From assembly GCA_032988165.1 (NCBI GenBank), contig JANTQF010000143.1, forward strand, positions 1 to 64,000: 64,000 nt of DNA, given 5' to 3'. Below the pieces are notes generated by a model. That model was given only the letters and a program-made list of their open reading frames with translations. It was not told the DNA's origin and ran no database searches. This stretch comes from Emmonsiellopsis sp. PD_33. Lineage: Eukaryota > Ascomycota > Eurotiomycetes > Onygenales > Ajellomycetaceae. The position numbers were made by a program, and so were the translations under genes. This document shows, piece after piece, positions 11,464 through 23,135 of the stretch (positions are counted from its first letter, which is position 1; every line of letters begins with the position of its first letter).

Positions 11464-12610
11464 ATGGATTACGGCTACTACTCCGCGACGCCGCAACAGC
11501 AATACCAGTTGTTTGAGATCACACATCCCCCCCACACCCAGGCGGATCATTTTCATCCCCAGCCTGAAGATGTGCGTTAACTACCCCTCCTCTCCTCCCC
11601 CGCACGCAATCCCCCCCCGCCATGGTAGACCGTACTGCGCACCTTGCTCATATAAATCTCTAGCAGCACCACTTTGATCCGGCGTTTCTGCCATTCGACA
11701 ATAACGATTTCCAATTTGGATCTTCTGCGCTCCTTGCGGGCCATACCGCGCCCTCCCCAGACACGCATGGGAAGTCTGTCGTTGAGTCCCGATCGAGCAA
11801 GCTTGGCGGTAGCAACAACCAGAACAATGGACATCCGGTCCCTACGACGCTTGAAAATGGAATCGAAGACTTTCCGTTGGAGAATGGCCGGAATAGAAGT
11901 AGCAGTGAGGAGAAGGAGATGATGACGCCCGCCCAGAGTAGGCGCAAGGAACAGAACAGAGCTGCGTATGTTTCTCTTTCAAGCTTTCCGTAGCCTACTA
12001 CCTATAACTTAGTTAAGGGGAGGGAGCTTTGCGTTTCGGATTTTAAAAGAAAAATATTAACGGATATCCAAAAAGCCAACGAGCATTCCGCGCGCGCAAA
12101 GAACGCCGCGTCCGCGACCTCGAGCAGGAACTCACCGAGTACAAAAACAACTTCTCCTCCCTAATCGAAGACAACGAGAGCCTCAAGCGGCAAATCGCAA
12201 AGTTCGCGACGGAAAACGAAATCCTCCGCGCTACCTCGAACATCGGCATTCCATCATCCTCATCCCGACACCCACCACCACCACCGCCCCCTCCTACCAA
12301 GGACCCGGAGCCAACGACAACGGGCCCAATGAGATGGTCACCGACTGACTATTCCCCCGGCGACAAATCACCCGCCCACCGCGTCATTGTTAACAAGTTA
12401 ACGGGGGAGAGGCTGTTAGATGCCTCTGCGACGTGGGATCTGATTGTGGGCCATTTGACGAAACAGGGCGTCAAGCTGGATGTGCAGGATATATATGATA
12501 GGTTGAGAGGGCGGGCGCAATGTGATGGGCAGGGTCCCGTTATTGAAGAGGGATGCGTGCTTAAAGCTATTGAGGATAGTATTGCGGCTGGTAGCGATGA
12601 GTTGATTTAA
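11464..12610 (+). CDS. Yap/AP-1-type bZIP transcription factor
   Basis: Nuclear DNA-binding regulator of the fungal AP-1 (Yap1/Pap1) class. Exons 11464-11571, 11664-11965 and 12076-12610 give 314 residues. The basic region at about residues 128-147 contains NRAAQRAFRARKERR, with the NxxAQxxFR signature of the Yap class, and runs into a leucine zipper (LEQEL, then heptad positions through SLIEDNESLKRQIA). The second intron splits the basic region between RAA and QRAF. After a Pro-rich linker the C-terminal 90 residues form a compact conserved-looking module (HRVIVNKLTGERLLDASATWDLI to the end, AGSDELI), which in my recollection recurs in some Aspergillus AP-1-like proteins. I do not see the cysteine-rich redox domain of Yap1 itself, so a stress role is an inference only. 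A five-codon upstream frame lies about 330 bases before the start. Confidence 0.9.
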
Positions 12611-13940
12611 CTAGTCGTTTTTTGCGATAAACAAACCGCCTGACTGACTGGGCAGGTTTCGACGGAGGAGCTGATGGATTGATTGTGGCGATGGCGATGG
12701 CATTCGGCTAGGAAGTTATGACATGCATATTTCAAGAAGCTACATAGGAACCTGCAGTTATCTGTCTTTTCTTTTCTTTCTTTTCTTTTCTTTTCTTTTT
12801 TTTTATGGAATTTCATGCAGTTATTGGCAGGCCAGATCTTCAACAGTCATTTAGGAAATCATTGTAGCATCTCCTTATTTATTAGCTATTTCATATTTCA
12901 TGATTGAACACTAATACTAAACTACAGGATCGATTTAACCCCTCATCCTATTTATGTAGATATATATCTATCGTTCTAGGAATCTACAAATCAGTTAGTT
13001 CTTTGGTACATACATATATAGGTAGGTACGTGGGTAGGTAGGCAGGCAGATAGCGAACAAAAACAAATATAATGAAAAACTTTGTCATAAATCTGCACGC
13101 TGGTTTATAACCAATCAGCCAATCAATCCGGCTGAGTAAGGGGGTGCCAATAAATATGCAAAAGCTGCATCTTTCTCGATTGCTGCTTATGAACAGTTAG
13201 AGGTGAGGGATGTGGGTTGTGTACTGTAGTAAGATTGATAATTTGGGGCGGAGGGGGTCTGGGGGTTTTCACGTTTACTAGAGGGTGACGTGTGTCATTT
13301 TAGTTTTTTGAGCCTGTGGAATGGCGAAGCCTGTCTGTTTCGTTGCCTGGTTGTTGATCTGTGTTGCTTGATTGACGATAGGAGGTAAGGTGGGTAGGAA
13401 AAGGGGGGTTGAGTGTATAGTTTTTTTGTAACGTGGGAGAAGTAGATAACTAGCTAAGGGGTGGTGGCGTTGGGGTGGTCACATATTTATAGAAGAATCT
13501 GCCAATGAATGGGGAGGAAAATGATCGATTAGTGGTTATGCAGATTGTTCCCCAGAGAGTGACTTATAAATGGGCTCTGCGATTATTGGTATAGAAAATA
13601 TTACATCAAATTATGTTGCGGCGAAAAGATTGCGCCTGCATATTTGAATATGTTTCATCGATTGGTATATTACACATAGCAACATCTCGAACCTAGATAA
13701 ATTTTTCTTTTTGGCCTCTTCACGGCATGCATTTCTTCTGCGGAGACCGTATGAACCGCTTTCCTCCAAAGCCAAAATGGTCAAGGGAGAGAAAAAGAGG
13801 AGGAAGGGGAAAAAGGGCGAATCAATGGAAATGCCCAGAATATTTCTTCCTAGTCCTGACACACAGTCGAAAAAGCTAAATTGCGTTAATCATGGCGAGA
13901 AGAAGGGCGAAATGTTTCCCATGTTATTTTGCTGACTAGT
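12611..13940. other. Convergent intergenic region with simple repeats
   Basis: 1.3 kb between the bZIP stop and the Plp2 stop. It contains a TTTC/CTTTT pyrimidine tract (about 12768-12804) and GTAG/GCAG tetranucleotide tracts (about 13019-13050). No open frame of interest; probably two 3' untranslated regions plus spacer. Confidence 0.6.
12768..12804. repeat. TTTC/TTTTC polypyrimidine microsatellite
   Basis: Imperfect run of TTTTC units in the 3' flank of the bZIP gene, read directly. Confidence 0.85.
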
Positions 13941-14866
13941 TCAATCCCAGTCATCGAGATATTCCTCGTCACTATCGGCTTGTTTGGGGGTGGCGCCTTT
14001 TCTGAGGCGGCTGTCATTTTCCTGGATAGCTCCCAGGTCTATGAGGACTTTTTCAAGATCTATAAATGCGGCCGGTGTTAGTTATTGTATCTGGTACACC
14101 GAAAAATGGGGGTGGAAAGTCATGCGCGGATGCGAGTTGGGCCAGTGTTTCATCCTACCTTCAATACTCGTCTTTACCCCCCTAAGCTCCTTCAGCGTGA
14201 CAATTTGCCTTTTAATATCCCCATCTTTATAAGCAAGTATTGTGGGCGTATTCCTATCGGGATACCCCTCTATACACATATCCGCCCGGATCTCGCAGAA
14301 TTTTATATCGCCATATTTCATCGCTAGTTGTCGCCATAGCTCCGTGAGCAATTGTGACTCGATATTGTTACTCTTCGACGAAGTGAGATTGACCAAAACA
14401 AAGTATTTCGAGGACGCCTCCGTCACGTCCTTTGCGTAATCGGGCTTCTGGAGCGGGTAGACTTGATTATGGATGCTTGTTTTCTGAAGCCGCGAGAGTT
14501 CTTCGACACGCTGCTTGCTGGAGTCGAGCTTTAGCGACGGCAGCCTAAGATTATATAGAACCCCGCAGAGGAACGGCGTACCGGTATATTTCTAGAAACT
14601 CCTCCGCTTCTTCATCCTCGAGCGCATCCAGCTCGTCCAAGCCTTTATTTTCCAGTCTGTTCTCATGCTCGCGGCGCTGGGCTTCCAAAATAGCTTCCTG
14701 GATAATGGGGGTGGGGGAGGGGGGTTTCTCAGGAATCACGCCGTGTTTGCGCAGGATGTCATTCCTGGGAGCAGTTAGCAATGCGCACGGGCACAGGGAC
14801 GGGGAAGACAGACCATTCGGTGTCGGCATTGGGGTCATCGACGGGGACATTAACGGGCATATCCAT
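13941..14866 (-). CDS. plp2: Phosducin-like protein 2 (Plp2 family, thioredoxin fold)
   Basis: Cytosolic co-chaperone that in yeast works with the CCT/TRiC chaperonin in folding actin and tubulin. On the minus strand the exons are 14866-14814, 14764-14582, 14544-14159 and 14059-13941, giving 246 residues. The N-terminus MDMPVNVPVDDPNADTEW followed by NDILRKHGVIP and the helix IQEAILEAQRREHEN are typical of the Plp2/VIAF group. The thioredoxin-like domain spans about residues 110-230 and includes KYFVLVNLTSS, LAMKYGDIKFCEIRAD, and the NTPTILAYKDGD strand with its cis-proline. The protein ends in an acidic tail (DSDEEYLDDWD) usual for the family. It is divergent from the gamma-COP gene, with 424 bases between the starts. 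Confidence 0.92.
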
Positions 14867-15290
14867 ACTGGCGGAGTCACGTATGTGGTTGAGATACTTG
14901 TTGACGGGTTGTGGTTGTCTTCTGGGGTTATGTCTATGAGGCTCTGTGCCGCGTGTTTGCAGTGTTTGCTCAGCCACGTGTGGCTTGTCCCACAGTGCAC
15001 GGACCACTGCGTCCAAGTCTGAGGCCAACGTGTATCTGAATGTCAACTTGAATGTTTGCAACAACCACCCGGACAACCAGACTCGCCGCACTACGATACC
15101 GCTGGCTGGTGCACTTGTCGCCCTCTTGCATTCCTCGCCCCGTCTTGCTGAACTATGAGGGCTCGATAGTCATCCCGATCCGTCGCATTCACCCAACCCC
15201 CATTCCCACATCTGGCCGGGTGTCAGCTCCTGATACGTCTGGCCCCCCGGATTCATACTCCAGCCGCCTTCCAGTGCCCGAATTGCCAAG
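14867..15290. promoter_or_regulatory. Shared promoter region of plp2 and gamma-COP
   Basis: The 424 bases between two divergent start codons, without its own gene. Both leaders and core promoters must fit here. I see no clear TATA box. Confidence 0.55.
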
Positions 15291-18200
15291 ATGAGCTACG
15301 TTAAGAAAGACGAGGATGCCGACCAGATAATGATGAAGCTGGATAGGACCTCGGTGTTCCAGGATGGTGGGTTGCCCGCGCGCTTGCAACTTGGCCGCTT
15401 TCGCTGATATAGGGAACAGCCCGACTATTCAATTCCTCGCCCATCTCCCCGCGAAGATGTCGGACCCTCCTCACAAAGATCGCCGTGCTTCTTTTCACGG
15501 GAGAGAAATTCCCTACAAATGAGGCTACCACGCTCTTCTTTGGCATCTCGAAACTCTTCCAGAACAAGGACCCGTCCTTGCGCCAGATGGTTTATCTGAT
15601 CTTGAAGGAGCTCGCCAACACTGCCGAGGATGTTATCATGTCGACCTCTATTATTATGAAGGATACCTCTGTTGGAAGCGACGTTCTTTATCGAGCCAAT
15701 GCCATTCGAGCCCTGTGCCGAATTATAGATGTATAATCAACCCCCTATCAGTGGAATGTTTTGTTCGTGTACTAAGTTGTATAAAGGCTACGACTGTGCA
15801 AGCCATTGAACGTCTGATTAAGACCGCAATTGTCGACAAGACCCCCTCCGTTTCGTCCGCCGCGCTCGTATCCTCATATCACCTCCTCCCCGTCGCCCGG
15901 GACGTTGTCCGAAGATGGCAGAGCGAGACCCAAGAGGCTGCGTCATCTGCCAAACAGTCTACCAGTTTCCTCGGATTCACAACCAGCGGACAGGCGCACT
16001 CCATTTCACAGACCAACTACATGACCCAGTATCATGCAATTGGTCTTCTCTACCAGATGCGTTCCCACGATAGAATGGCGTTGGTAAAGATGGTTCAGCA
16101 GTACGGCGCCCCGGGAGCAGTGAAGAGCCCGGCCGCAATCGTTCTGCTTGTGAGGCTCGCAGCCAAACTAGCGGATGAGGACCAGAGCCTACGGAAACCG
16201 ATGATGCAAATGCTTGATGGCTGGCTGCGGCATAAACATGAGATGGTCAATTTCGAGGCTGCTAGGGCGGTTTGTGAAATGCGCGACGTTACGGATGCGG
16301 AAGCTTCGCAGGCCGTCCATGTCTTGCAGCTGTTCCTATCGTCCCCTCGCGCGACTAGCAAATTTGCTGCCATTAGAATCCTACACAGCTTTGCCTCTTT
16401 CAAACCCAACGTTGTCAACCCATGCAATCAAGATATCGAGGCCTTGATTTCCAACAGTAACAGATCCATTGCAACATTCGCCATCACAACTCTCCTCAAA
16501 ACTGGAAATGAAGCCAGCGTGGACCGCTTGATGACCCAAATCTCTGGATTTATGGCCGATATTACCGATGAATTCAAGATCACGATCGTCGAAGCCATCA
16601 GAACCCTGTGCCTTAAGTTCCCCAACAAGCAAGCAGGCATGCTTACTTTCCTCAGTGGTATACTCAGAGATGAAGGTGGCTATGAATTTAAGAGAAGCGT
16701 TGTGGAGAGCATGTTCGACCTTATTAAATTCGTCCCTGGAAGCAAAGAAGATGGTAAATACCCTTCTCCTATCCTGATTGGAAATTGTTATACTAACAAC
16801 TGGCAGCGTTGGCACATCTGTGCGAATTTATCGAAGATTGCGAATTTACCAAACTCGCCGTCAGGATATTGCACCTCCTAGGTGTGGAAGGCCCCAAAAC
16901 TTCCCAACCCACTAAATATATCCGTTATATCTACAACAGAGTGGTACTGGAGAATGCTATTGTTCGTGCGGCCGCCGTGACTGCATTGGCTAAGTTTGGC
17001 GTCGGCCAAAAGGACCCAGAAGTCAAGAGAAGCGTAACAGTTCTCTTGACGCGATGCTTGGACGATACTGATGACGAGGTCCGTGACCGTGCTGCGCTTA
17101 ACCTACGATTAATGAGAGAAGAAGACGAAATGGCTGAACGATTCATTAAAAACGGTGAGAACATATTGCCCTCCTCCATTCCATATACATACATGTGACT
17201 AATTTTGCATAGACTCGATGTTTTCTTTGTCCACCTTTGAACACCAACTCGTCATGTATGTGACTGCCACTGATAAGGAGACATTCGCAACCGCATTTGA
17301 CCTTGGGACGATCCCCGTCGTATCACAAGAGCAAGCGCTAGCCGAAGAGCGGACGAAGAAACTCACCACCGCCACACCCACCCTCAAAGCTCCCTCCACA
17401 GGCCCGTCGAAAGCCAAAACAGCCGCTGGAGCCGATGGAGTCGCCGCCGCTGCTGCCTCTACCCAGAAATACGCCGAGCAGCTCATCCAAATACCGGAGC
17501 TCAAGGCCTATGGAACACTGCTCAAGTCATCGTCACCTGTGGAGCTTACTGAGAGCGAAACCGAATATGTTGTCAGTGCAGTTAAACATATCTTCAAGGA
17601 ACACATCGTCCTACAATATGACATCAAAAACACCTTACCAGACACCGTGCTTGAAGACGTCTCCGTTGCCGCTACCCCATCCGACGATGACGAATCTCTC
17701 GAGGAAGATTTCATTGTGCCAGCTCCGAAGCTTATGTCAAACGAACCCGGCATTGTATATGTTGCGTTCAAGAACCTTGGTGGAGAACATCACTTCCCTG
17801 TCACATCGTTTACAAACATCCTGAAGTTTACCAGCAAGGAGATCGATCCTACCACTGGCGAGCCGGAAGAATCTGGTTACGATGATGAGTACCAGGTCGA
17901 GGATCTAGACCTTACCGGAAGCGACTACGTAATCCCCGCCTTTGCTGGCAGCTTCGACCACGTTTGGGAACAAACAGGTGCCAATGGCGAAGAAGCTAGC
18001 GAAACCCTCCAACTTTCCAATGCGAAGGGCATTGCAGGTAAGTTGCTAATCGCGAAACCAACCCCTCTTCCAGTACGATTGTTGCTGACCATATTAAAAC
18101 AGATGCAACTGAACTACTTATTGCCACATTATCACTCCAACCACTCGAAGGCACAGACGTCGTCCTCAGCAACAGCACGCATTCGCTAAAACTTTACGGC

Positions 18201-18335
18201 AAGACAGTTTCCGGTGGCAGAGTAGCCGCATTGGTGAGAATGGCATATTCCGCCAAGTCCGGCGTGACGACAAAGGTATCCGTTCGCGCAGAGGAGGAGG
18301 GTGTTGCCGCCACTGTTGTCGCATCTGTTGCATAA
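15291..18335 (+). CDS. sec21: Coatomer subunit gamma (COPI)
   Basis: Subunit of the COPI coat that drives Golgi-to-ER and intra-Golgi retrograde transport. Exons 15291-15366, 15420-15730, 15787-16753, 16807-17154, 17213-18037 and 18103-18335 give 919 residues, the normal length. The start MSYVKKDEDAD is the conserved gamma-COP N-terminus. The adaptin-like alpha-solenoid includes ALLFTGEKFPTNEAT-like residues, LFFGISKLFQNKD, and ATTVQAIERLIKTAIVDK. A linker rich in Ala, Lys and Thr (about residues 600-660) leads to the appendage domain with LPDTVLEDVSV and the C-terminal platform ending VAATVVASVA. In the first intron the acceptor used is the second AG (15418-15419), because only this restores the conserved ARLFNSSPISPRRCR junction. 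All introns are about 52-65 bases. Confidence 0.96.
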
Positions 18336-18931
18336 ATTTCCCCTACACCCAGCCTAACCACAAGCGTTTTTGTCAAGACATATATATACTGTTGTTTCGC
18401 GGGGGGGAAATTCAGGGATTCGCGCTATCATGTATGATGGATGGATGGATGGATGCCTGATAACCTCGTACAACGGAATGGATATGGATTTCCTTGCTTT
18501 TTCTTTCCTCGCCTCCTAACTGGTCCTAAGTTTTAAAATAACTAAATACCGTTCGACCAAAGAAATTTGTTGCATATATATATTTGATTGCCATTGTCTC
18601 CTGCCTGCACCCATATAATCCTCGTGTGGTCTAGCGCGATGTCTTTGTTTTCTCGTCTAATTTTGTTCCGTTCTAGTTTTTTTCAGCTTTTACTTACTTA
18701 ACCCCCTTCGTTGGCTTTGTTCTATTTTTCTCGATTCGAATTCTCTTTTTTTTTATTTAGCAATAATCATGGTTTTCTTTTTCTTTTCTTTTTATTCTTT
18801 TTGTTATGTGGTAAGTTCGTGGATGCACCTCCAGTGTTCTTAAAATATATAGTAGAGATTATATGATGTGTCTTCCTGTGCTTGATACCTGCGTGGAGCT
18901 TGTTAAATATGCACACATGTAGCGCATGCCG
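18336..18931. other. Intergenic 3' flank of gamma-COP
   Basis: About 600 T-rich bases downstream of the gamma-COP stop with a GATG microsatellite near 18436-18456 and T-runs near 18745. No gene seen. It still has CpG, in contrast to the next block. Confidence 0.6.
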
Positions 18932-19524
18932 TGACAGGTTATGTGTTAACTGCCCCCATGATTTCATGGTACCTTCTCACAGTGGGGGTGTTAACTACCA
19001 AAGTCATGAAAGGAGGTAGTAGGTTTAGATTAAAGACTATCTTTAGAAATATAAAGCTTTCTTCCCAGTTAAGCAGATATAGGAGCTCTGACTCCTGTTT
19101 AGTTCTAAGATATTTATAAGAGTTATTTAGGATGATATTCTTCATAATTTAATACTTACTAACTACTCTGGCAACATATAGGATAGCTGACTGGGATATA
19201 TTATAAGAATAGTATGTCTTGGAATCTCTCCTCATGCTCCTACCTTAACTAGAGATAAATTAAGACTAAAGGATCTTAGAAAGGGTTAAAAGATATAAGA
19301 AATTTTAGGGATTAGACACTCTATTATACTAGTTTATGATGAGGGGATACTCTATGTGTATTATGAGATATGTCTTAAGGGAGAGTCTTCATTAAGACTT
19401 ATTAGAGATATGGGTTAATCTCACATTGATGCCCTTATTGCTAATACCCTAGAATGAAAAATTCCCTCCAGAAATCCCTGGGTTAATCCCCCTGCTGTGG
19501 CAGATGGTTTTAATTCCCTCTATC
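18932..19524. mobile_element. Small AT-rich CpG-free repeat relic
   Basis: By eye this 590-base block has no CpG dinucleotide and is AT- and TpA-rich, while the sequence on either side has CpG. It looks like a fragment of a transposable element mutated by a repeat-induced process. The forward frame around 19160-19290 keeps protein-like stretches broken by stops, but not enough to name the element. The class (LINE, LTR or DNA element) is not decided. Confidence 0.6.
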
Positions 19525-19761
19525 CGGTGCTGGTGCTGCCCAGCAGGTAAAATACGAAAATGGCCAAGCTGGATGGGCATGTGTTAGCTAGCATGAATAT
19601 CATGTCTTTTAAATACATCTCCCGTCGATAGAATGTGGGATAAATGAAGTCATGAAAAAGATATCACCCTAGGTACTGTAGGGAACATATCAATTCCCCC
19701 GTCCACTCATTCCATCCCCAAAATAAAAATTGTCATTCCCTTGCCAAAACCCACACCCCCA
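19525..19761. other. Spacer between the relic and the F-box gene
   Basis: Normal-composition DNA of about 240 bases, probably the 3' untranslated region of the F-box gene on the minus strand. Confidence 0.5.
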
Positions 19762-21026
19762 TCAATCAAAATAATAAACCCCAACCTGCAGCTCCCCCCT
19801 CTCAATCTCCCCCTTATCATACCCCGCCTTCACCGCATTCGCCTGAAGCATCTCCTCAAGCACCGCATCTTCCGTAATCCTCTCCTCCGTACAATGGCAC
19901 TGATGGAACGCCAGCGCCCGCAGCCTCGTCAGATTCGCTTCCAGCGCATCAGCGAAAATCTCTGTTGAAAAGCTAGCAGGCTCCGGCGATTCTCCAAATT
20001 CCAGACATTCTAGACTTATGGAGCCGCATGGGATGGATAGCATACCGAAAAATGCATCGTTGATTTGGTGGCCTGGGAGGGAGAGGAATGTCAGGTTGGA
20101 TATCACGACTGGATGATAAAAAACGGCGGTAAATGTATTATGCGGCGCGAAGGGAATGGTTAATTCCCTTAGACGCTGGTTTAGGGATGAGTTGGTGAGG
20201 ATGTGGCTGGATGAAGAGGTTGGAGCGCCTGATCTAGCTAATGTCAAGCTCGTGATGTTTTTGGGCCAGTCTAGATCCGGTGCAACGTCGAAATCAATTG
20301 GTCCGTTGATTTCCATTTTTGCCAGCTTTGGTGGCCATGGTATGTTGCTTGCCGGTGTGTTGATTATTGTATGTGGGGGTAACTTCAGAGTCGTTAGGTT
20401 GTCCATGTTCCGGACGGCCTTTTTGATAGCTTCAAAGTCGAGGGCGTCGAGGACGAAGGATAAATTCAAAACTCGCATTTTCTTGCATTTGGAGAGCGGG
20501 CTTAGGCAGACTACCCTGTATAAACAAATTAGTCACTGGTTAGATAAATTTAAGGGGAAGAGTGCGCCCGCGAAGCTGGAGCATGCTGTCGCACGGTAGA
20601 GGCAGATTCAACAGGGGGGAAAGGCACAGAAAACGGGGATCTGGTAGCTTACGAGAAAGAACTCGCAGGGGCAATAAAAACCTCTAGACGATTCTTGACT
20701 CGCCCAATAATCCTCGCCATCAAGCTATTGGAGCTGTGGTGCACCAGATTGCTAAAGTCCAATCGGCGTACATATCGGCCCAAGTCGCCCCTCGGTGCAT
20801 AGGCCTTGGTAGACGGGGAAATGGCGGAAACAAAGCGATCAAAGTCCTTGCCGTCTACCCTAGGTCTCTCGTAAAGTAAAGGGATTGCCGCTGAGTACCA
20901 CTGCCGCGATACAAGACAGCATGAGTGTAGGGTCTTTTGGCGGGTGGATTTGTCCCGAACGAAGGAGAGGATGTGAACGACGATTTCGCCTGGGAGATGT
21001 AGAGTTGGATGGTTTTCGGGGGCCAT
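19762..21026 (-). CDS. F-box protein with leucine-rich-repeat-like C-terminus
   Basis: Probable substrate adaptor of an SCF ubiquitin ligase. Exons on the minus strand are 21026-20653 and 20515-19762, giving 375 residues. The F-box spans about residues 8-55: LHLPGEIVVHILSFV, then SCCLVSRQWYSAAIPLLYERP. After the intron come LRR-like segments (KKMRVLNLSFVLDA, MDNLTTLKLP, ISNLTFLSLPG, LTRLRALAFHQC), as in many fungal F-box/LRR proteins that are otherwise divergent. The intron is placed by a GTAAGC donor and a TACAG acceptor that keep the frame. The substrate is not known. It is divergent from the HAD hydrolase, with 320 bases between the starts. Confidence 0.82.
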
Positions 21027-21346
21027 TTCTAGGGCCGTTACATTAAACTGGTATGGTTATCGATAGGTTGTCGCCGTAGTAGTGAGTGGAAAATCTGGCG
21101 TCGTTGGAGTCTGATATAAAATATCGGGATTTTGACCGATGACGTTCGGCGTCGGCATGCCGCCAAAATAGTCGCGCTTCAACCTAATAAATATTGCCGA
21201 GCCTGGAACCACGACTCCTCCGTCACCTCACGCTGTTTCCGACAGCCAAGCATTCTCGCGATCAATTGGTCTACGGACCCGGGAAGATACAGAAATACCC
21301 ATTACGATTGCAGCAACGATATATCCGATACCCTCGTCACCGCGCC
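21027..21346. promoter_or_regulatory. Shared promoter region of the F-box and HAD genes
   Basis: 320 bases between divergent starts. The frame upstream of the HAD start is open but has no ATG for 51 codons, so it is taken as leader. Confidence 0.5.
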
Positions 21347-22691
21347 ATGCGGGTAACCTGTCTCCACCAGCCACTCCGGCAGTCGTTGCAGGGCCCTCTC
21401 TCGACATCGACGATAATACGGAGGAAGTTTAGCTCTACCGTTGCGTCGCGCTCATTGATACCCAATTTTGCTTTTGCTTTTGAGTAATTAAGGCCCCATT
21501 CCCCGCGCCCTGACAATTCTCGCGTCAAGTTTTATTAACACCCGTGGTAGCATAGACGGCGTCCTCCTCCGCTCGGCAAAACCGCTCCCCGGAGCAGCGG
21601 AATCGATCCAACTGCTACGAAAAGAGAAGATACCGCTCGTTTTCTTAACAAATGGAGGAGGAATGCACGAGACGGAGAGAATTGCGCAATTGAGTGAACG
21701 GTTACATACTCCCCTCGAGACCAGTATGATAATACAGAGCCACACGCCCTTCGCGGAGTTGGTAAAAGGGAACGGGAAGCAAGAGGCATTGGAGAACAAA
21801 TGTGTCCTGGTAGTTGGTGGCGGAGACGGGAAATGCCGTTCCGTCGCAAAGGAGTATGTTATCCTCATTTCTGGCGTCTTGCTTTTCTTTTGAAGCAGTA
21901 TTCTGACCGCTGACAGATATGGATTCAAGTCAATCGTGACGCCCGGAGATATATTCAGTTCGCACCCTTCGATCTGGCCGTTCTCCGATGCCTTCAACGA
22001 CTACTATAAACGATTTACATCTCCCATACCACGCCCAATAAATGCCGCTGACCCATCTAAAAGCCTCAAGATTGATGCGATACTAGTGTTTAATGACCCT
22101 AGAGACTGGGCATTGGATATCCAAATAATCATCGATCTCCTGCTCTCGTCCCAAGGTATCCTCGGAACGTATTCTGTCAAGAACAACAACCCAGATCTAC
22201 CAAATTGCGGCTTCCAGCAGGACGGACAGCCCCCGATATACTTTTCCAACCCCGATCTTCTCTGGGCGGCGCAATACCACCAGCCACGATTAGGACAGGG
22301 AGGATTTAGCGCTGCGCTCGAAGGAGTGTGGGCAGCCATGACCGGCGGAGCCCCCTTGCAAAAGACAGTCATCGGGAAGCCCCATGAGCTGACGTACAAG
22401 TTTGCGGAGACGCGCCTGAACCAAGAAAGAGAGCAGATGTTTGGGATGAAAGATTTAGAGCCTCTCAAGGATGTGTATATGATTGGCGACAATCCGGAAT
22501 CTGACATTCGAGGAGCAAACTCCTACAAAAGCCCGCTGGGGACCAGATGGAATTCGGTCCTTGTGAACAGTGGGGTGTACTCGGGCGGTCAACCTGCCTG
22601 GCCTCCGAAGGTCATCGTCGATGGAGTGAAGGACGCAGTTGAATGGGCCATGAGGCAGTCTCAGTGGCCGCATGCCCCTTCTTCGAAGTAA
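21347..22691 (+). CDS. HAD-superfamily hydrolase of the CECR5/YKR070W type, probably mitochondrial
   Basis: Haloacid-dehalogenase-fold phosphatase-like protein; the physiological substrate of this group is unknown. Exons 21347-21483, 21551-21853 and 21917-22691 give 404 residues. The first 40 residues are rich in Arg, Ser and Thr (IIRRKFSSTVASRS) and look like a mitochondrial presequence. Motif I is FAFDIDGVLLRS, with the two catalytic aspartates at about residues 46 and 48, rebuilt exactly across intron 1. Motif II is VFLTNGGG, the conserved lysine lies in KTVIGKPHELTY, and motif III/IV is VYMIGDNPESDIRGAN. The C-terminal PPKVIVDGVKDAVEWA is family-typical. The ATG at 21347 is the first in frame. 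Confidence 0.9.
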
Positions 22692-23135
22692 ACCTAGACC
22701 GTCTTATTATTATTTTGGTTGCTATCATCATTGTTACCATTTTGACCATTTAGCGTTGGTTTTGCTGCTTTATACTACCTAGACCTTGAGTCATTATATA
22801 GATCCTGCCTAAGCAAAATGTCATGAGAAATACCTGAACGTTGGAAATTTTGCACAGTCTCCAGAAAAGACTTTATATACTTGTGCCAGAGAAGATTTAT
22901 ACATTCTTTTCAGCCTGACACTGCCTTTAATCAAGGCCGTGGCATGTCGTTGTCGCCCAACAGACATCTCCCGAACCAAGATAGGGCTTAGGGCTAAGTT
23001 TGGTGGGGTGAGTCAAAGCTGTTTGAGATTCCCCTCCTCGACGCCAGAAAAACAAACCACCCGCGTCCGCCTCTGCATCCGGCTATCCAGACACCCCAAT
23101 TGCTGACTGGACACAAGAACAATACCGGGATAACC
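22692..23135. other. Spacer between HAD hydrolase and aspartyl-tRNA synthetase
   Basis: 444 bases between two genes on the same strand: the 3' end of one and the promoter and leader of the next. Nothing else seen. Confidence 0.6.

Noticed and set aside
23100..23135. Upstream start of the aspartyl-tRNA synthetase
   Set aside because: The codon is TTG; the ATG at 23,136 has good context and gives the usual N-terminus.
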